A stretch of 64,000 nt of DNA from CAKZLS01 sp963701445 (GTDB lineage Bacteria; Pseudomonadota; Alphaproteobacteria; Rhodospirillales; Defluviicoccaceae). The number at the start of each line of letters is the position of its first letter. Position 1 is the first letter of the stretch. Shown here one piece after another: positions 63,088-64,000 of this stretch. The translations under genes were made by a program, and so were the position numbers. The DNA lies in NCBI GenBank assembly GCA_963701445.1, contig CAVPAM010000047.1, positions 66,312-130,311 of the forward strand. Direction: 5' to 3'. The notes below the pieces were generated by a model. That model worked only from the letters and a program-made list of their open reading frames with translations. It had not been told where the DNA came from and did not search any database.

Positions 63088-64000
63088 TCCGCGTGGCCTC
63101 CGCCCTCGTCGTGCTGGTGTTCGCCACCGTATCGGCGGCCTTGGCCGAGCCGCCGGCTCCGGTGCATCACGACATCAGGCTGTGGCTGGACCCGGACCAG
63201 CGAACCCTTCGGGCGACCACCCGAACGACCCTTTCCGGCCCCGGCCCCGTGGCCGTCCGTCTCGCCCCCTGGCTCACGGTCTCCGCCCTCGAGGTCGATG
63301 GCAAGGCCGTTGAACCGCCCTCCAACGAGGCGGCACGGTCGACGTGGACCCGGCCAGCGGCGGGACAAGCGAAATCCAGATCGCGTACGAGGGCACGGTG
63401 CCGGCCGCCGGGACGGAAAACACCGATGCGGCCGGAGGGGTCCTACCTGCCAGGCGGCGGCGGATGGCTGCCGTTCCTCGGGGGCGGCCATGTCACCTAC
63501 CGCCTCGAGATGACCGTGCCGGACCGCCACCGGGTCATCGCGAGCGGCCGCCTGGTGGACGAGCGGACCGAGGGCGGCCGCTACACGGCGGTGGTGACCC
63601 GCGACCACCCCGCCGAGGAACCGTCGGTGTTCGCCGGTCCCTACACCGTCCGCGAGCGCTGGCATCGCGGCATCCGTCTGCGGACGTATTTCCACGATGA
63701 ACTGGCGGGGCTCGCCGAGGAGTACCTGGACCGGTCGGCCGGCTATCTCGACCAGTTCTCCGATCGGATCGGCGACTACCCCTTCGCCGGTTTCTTCATC
63801 GTTTCGTCGCCGCTGCCGGTGGGGCTCGGCTTTGCCAACGTGGCCTACGTTGGGCGGACGGTGCTTCCCCTGCCGTTCATGCGCGGCCGCTCGCTGGCCC
63901 ACGAAATCCTTCACAACTGGTGGGGCAACGGCGTGTTCGTGGACTACCCGTCCGGCAACTGGTCCGAGGGACTGACGACCTACATGGCCGATTACGCGCT
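63084..64000 (+). CDS. M1-family metallopeptidase (3' partial, frameshifted)
   Basis: An exported aminopeptidase-like protein: signal sequence MIRVASALVVLVFATVSAAL, N-terminal beta domain (HHDIRLWLDPDQRTLRATTR), then the catalytic domain with the zinc site HEILHNWWGN and WSEGLTTYMADY near 63900-63990. Two opposing frame changes occur, near 63333 (missing base) and 63440 (extra G), after which the original frame continues to the window edge. It starts inside the stop codon of the ChaN-like gene, so the two are translationally coupled. The C-terminus is outside the window. Confidence 0.85.
   Translation, partial: MIRVASALVVLVFATVSAALAEPPAPVHHDIRLWLDPDQRTLRATTRTTLSGPGPVAVRLAPWLTVSALEVDGKAVEPPSNEAARSTWTRPAAGQAKSRSRTRARCRPPGRKTPMRPEGSYLPGGGGWLPFLGGGHVTYRLEMTVPDRHRVIASGRLVDERTEGGRYTAVVTRDHPAEEPSVFAGPYTVRERWHRGIRLRTYFHDELAGLAEEYLDRSAGYLDQFSDRIGDYPFAGFFIVSSPLPVGLGFANVAYVGRTVLPLPFMRGRSLAHEILHNWWGNGVFVDYPSGNWSEGLTTYMADYA

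Overview
This window looks like chromosomal DNA of a high-GC alphaproteobacterium, probably of the Rhodospirillales type. The basis is indirect: a DUF3126 protein, an NDUFS4-like complex I subunit, an NADH-linked NuoE/F-fused formate dehydrogenase, an AorABC-type aldehyde oxidoreductase, TAXI-type TRAP transporters and high-GC codon use throughout. No rRNA gene or full marker set is present, so the placement is an inference.

Layout. 0-3.2 kb: a PAS/GGDEF/EAL signalling protein running in from the left, split by one frameshift. 3.2-23.8 kb: a molybdenum/tungsten region. It holds a leftward operon aorA-aorB-aorC-moaD-like-small ORF-mobB, a divergent second MoaD-like gene, a mscS-like/CBS/mgtE magnesium operon, mobA, then rightward moeA-fdhB-fdhA with ATGA overlaps, and a TupABC tungstate ABC transporter. 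Between fdhA and tup lies a CYTH / Prune-like exopolyphosphatase / CYTH group. 24-30 kb: sapC, tRNA-Arg(TCT), the NDUFS4-like gene, a TAXI binding protein, a fused TRAP permease and a UspA protein. 30.4-32.4 kb: an accessory patch with a G-tract repeat, a lower-GC frameshifted HNH endonuclease, a DNA methyltransferase fragment, a REP-like repeat and tRNA-Pro(TGG). 32.5-50.4 kb: mixed housekeeping and stress genes (DUF192, an NhaD/CitM-like transporter, UspA, a MocR regulator, bacteriohemerythrin, GNAT, a glutamine amidotransferase, an NHL protein, DUF4864/CIA30, two lipoproteins, msrB-msrA, a Mop-domain molbindin, SDR, a lipase-like lipoprotein, a trypsin-like protease and a vapBC pair). 50.5-57.4 kb: an ATP-grasp/alpha-E/transglutaminase operon and a second TAXI/TRAP pair. 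57.4-61.8 kb: a SocA/Panacea-like gene, then a TIR-nSTAND1-FGE gene whose 3' end looks like the variable region of a diversity-generating retroelement (DGR), with a truncated DGR-type reverse transcriptase facing it. 61.8-64 kb: a ChaN-PDZ lipoprotein coupled to an M1 peptidase that runs off the window.

How the genes fit together. AOR, the W-type-like formate dehydrogenase, tungstate import, pterin-cofactor assembly (MobA, MobB, MoeA, MoaD-like) and a Mop oxyanion-binding protein form a plausible tungsten metabolism unit. Both enzymes would feed electrons to NAD. The two TAXI/TRAP systems suggest uptake of organic acids.

The most unusual locus is 58.2-61.4 kb. It is a putative TIR/STAND conflict receptor with a C-type-lectin-fold FGE domain that appears to have been diversified by a DGR. 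The reading frame is broken many times and the reverse transcriptase lacks its catalytic part, so in this sequence the system is decayed, badly sequenced, or both. About a dozen other genes carry single-base frameshifts, denser toward the right end, so sequence error must be excluded before any of them is called a pseudogene.
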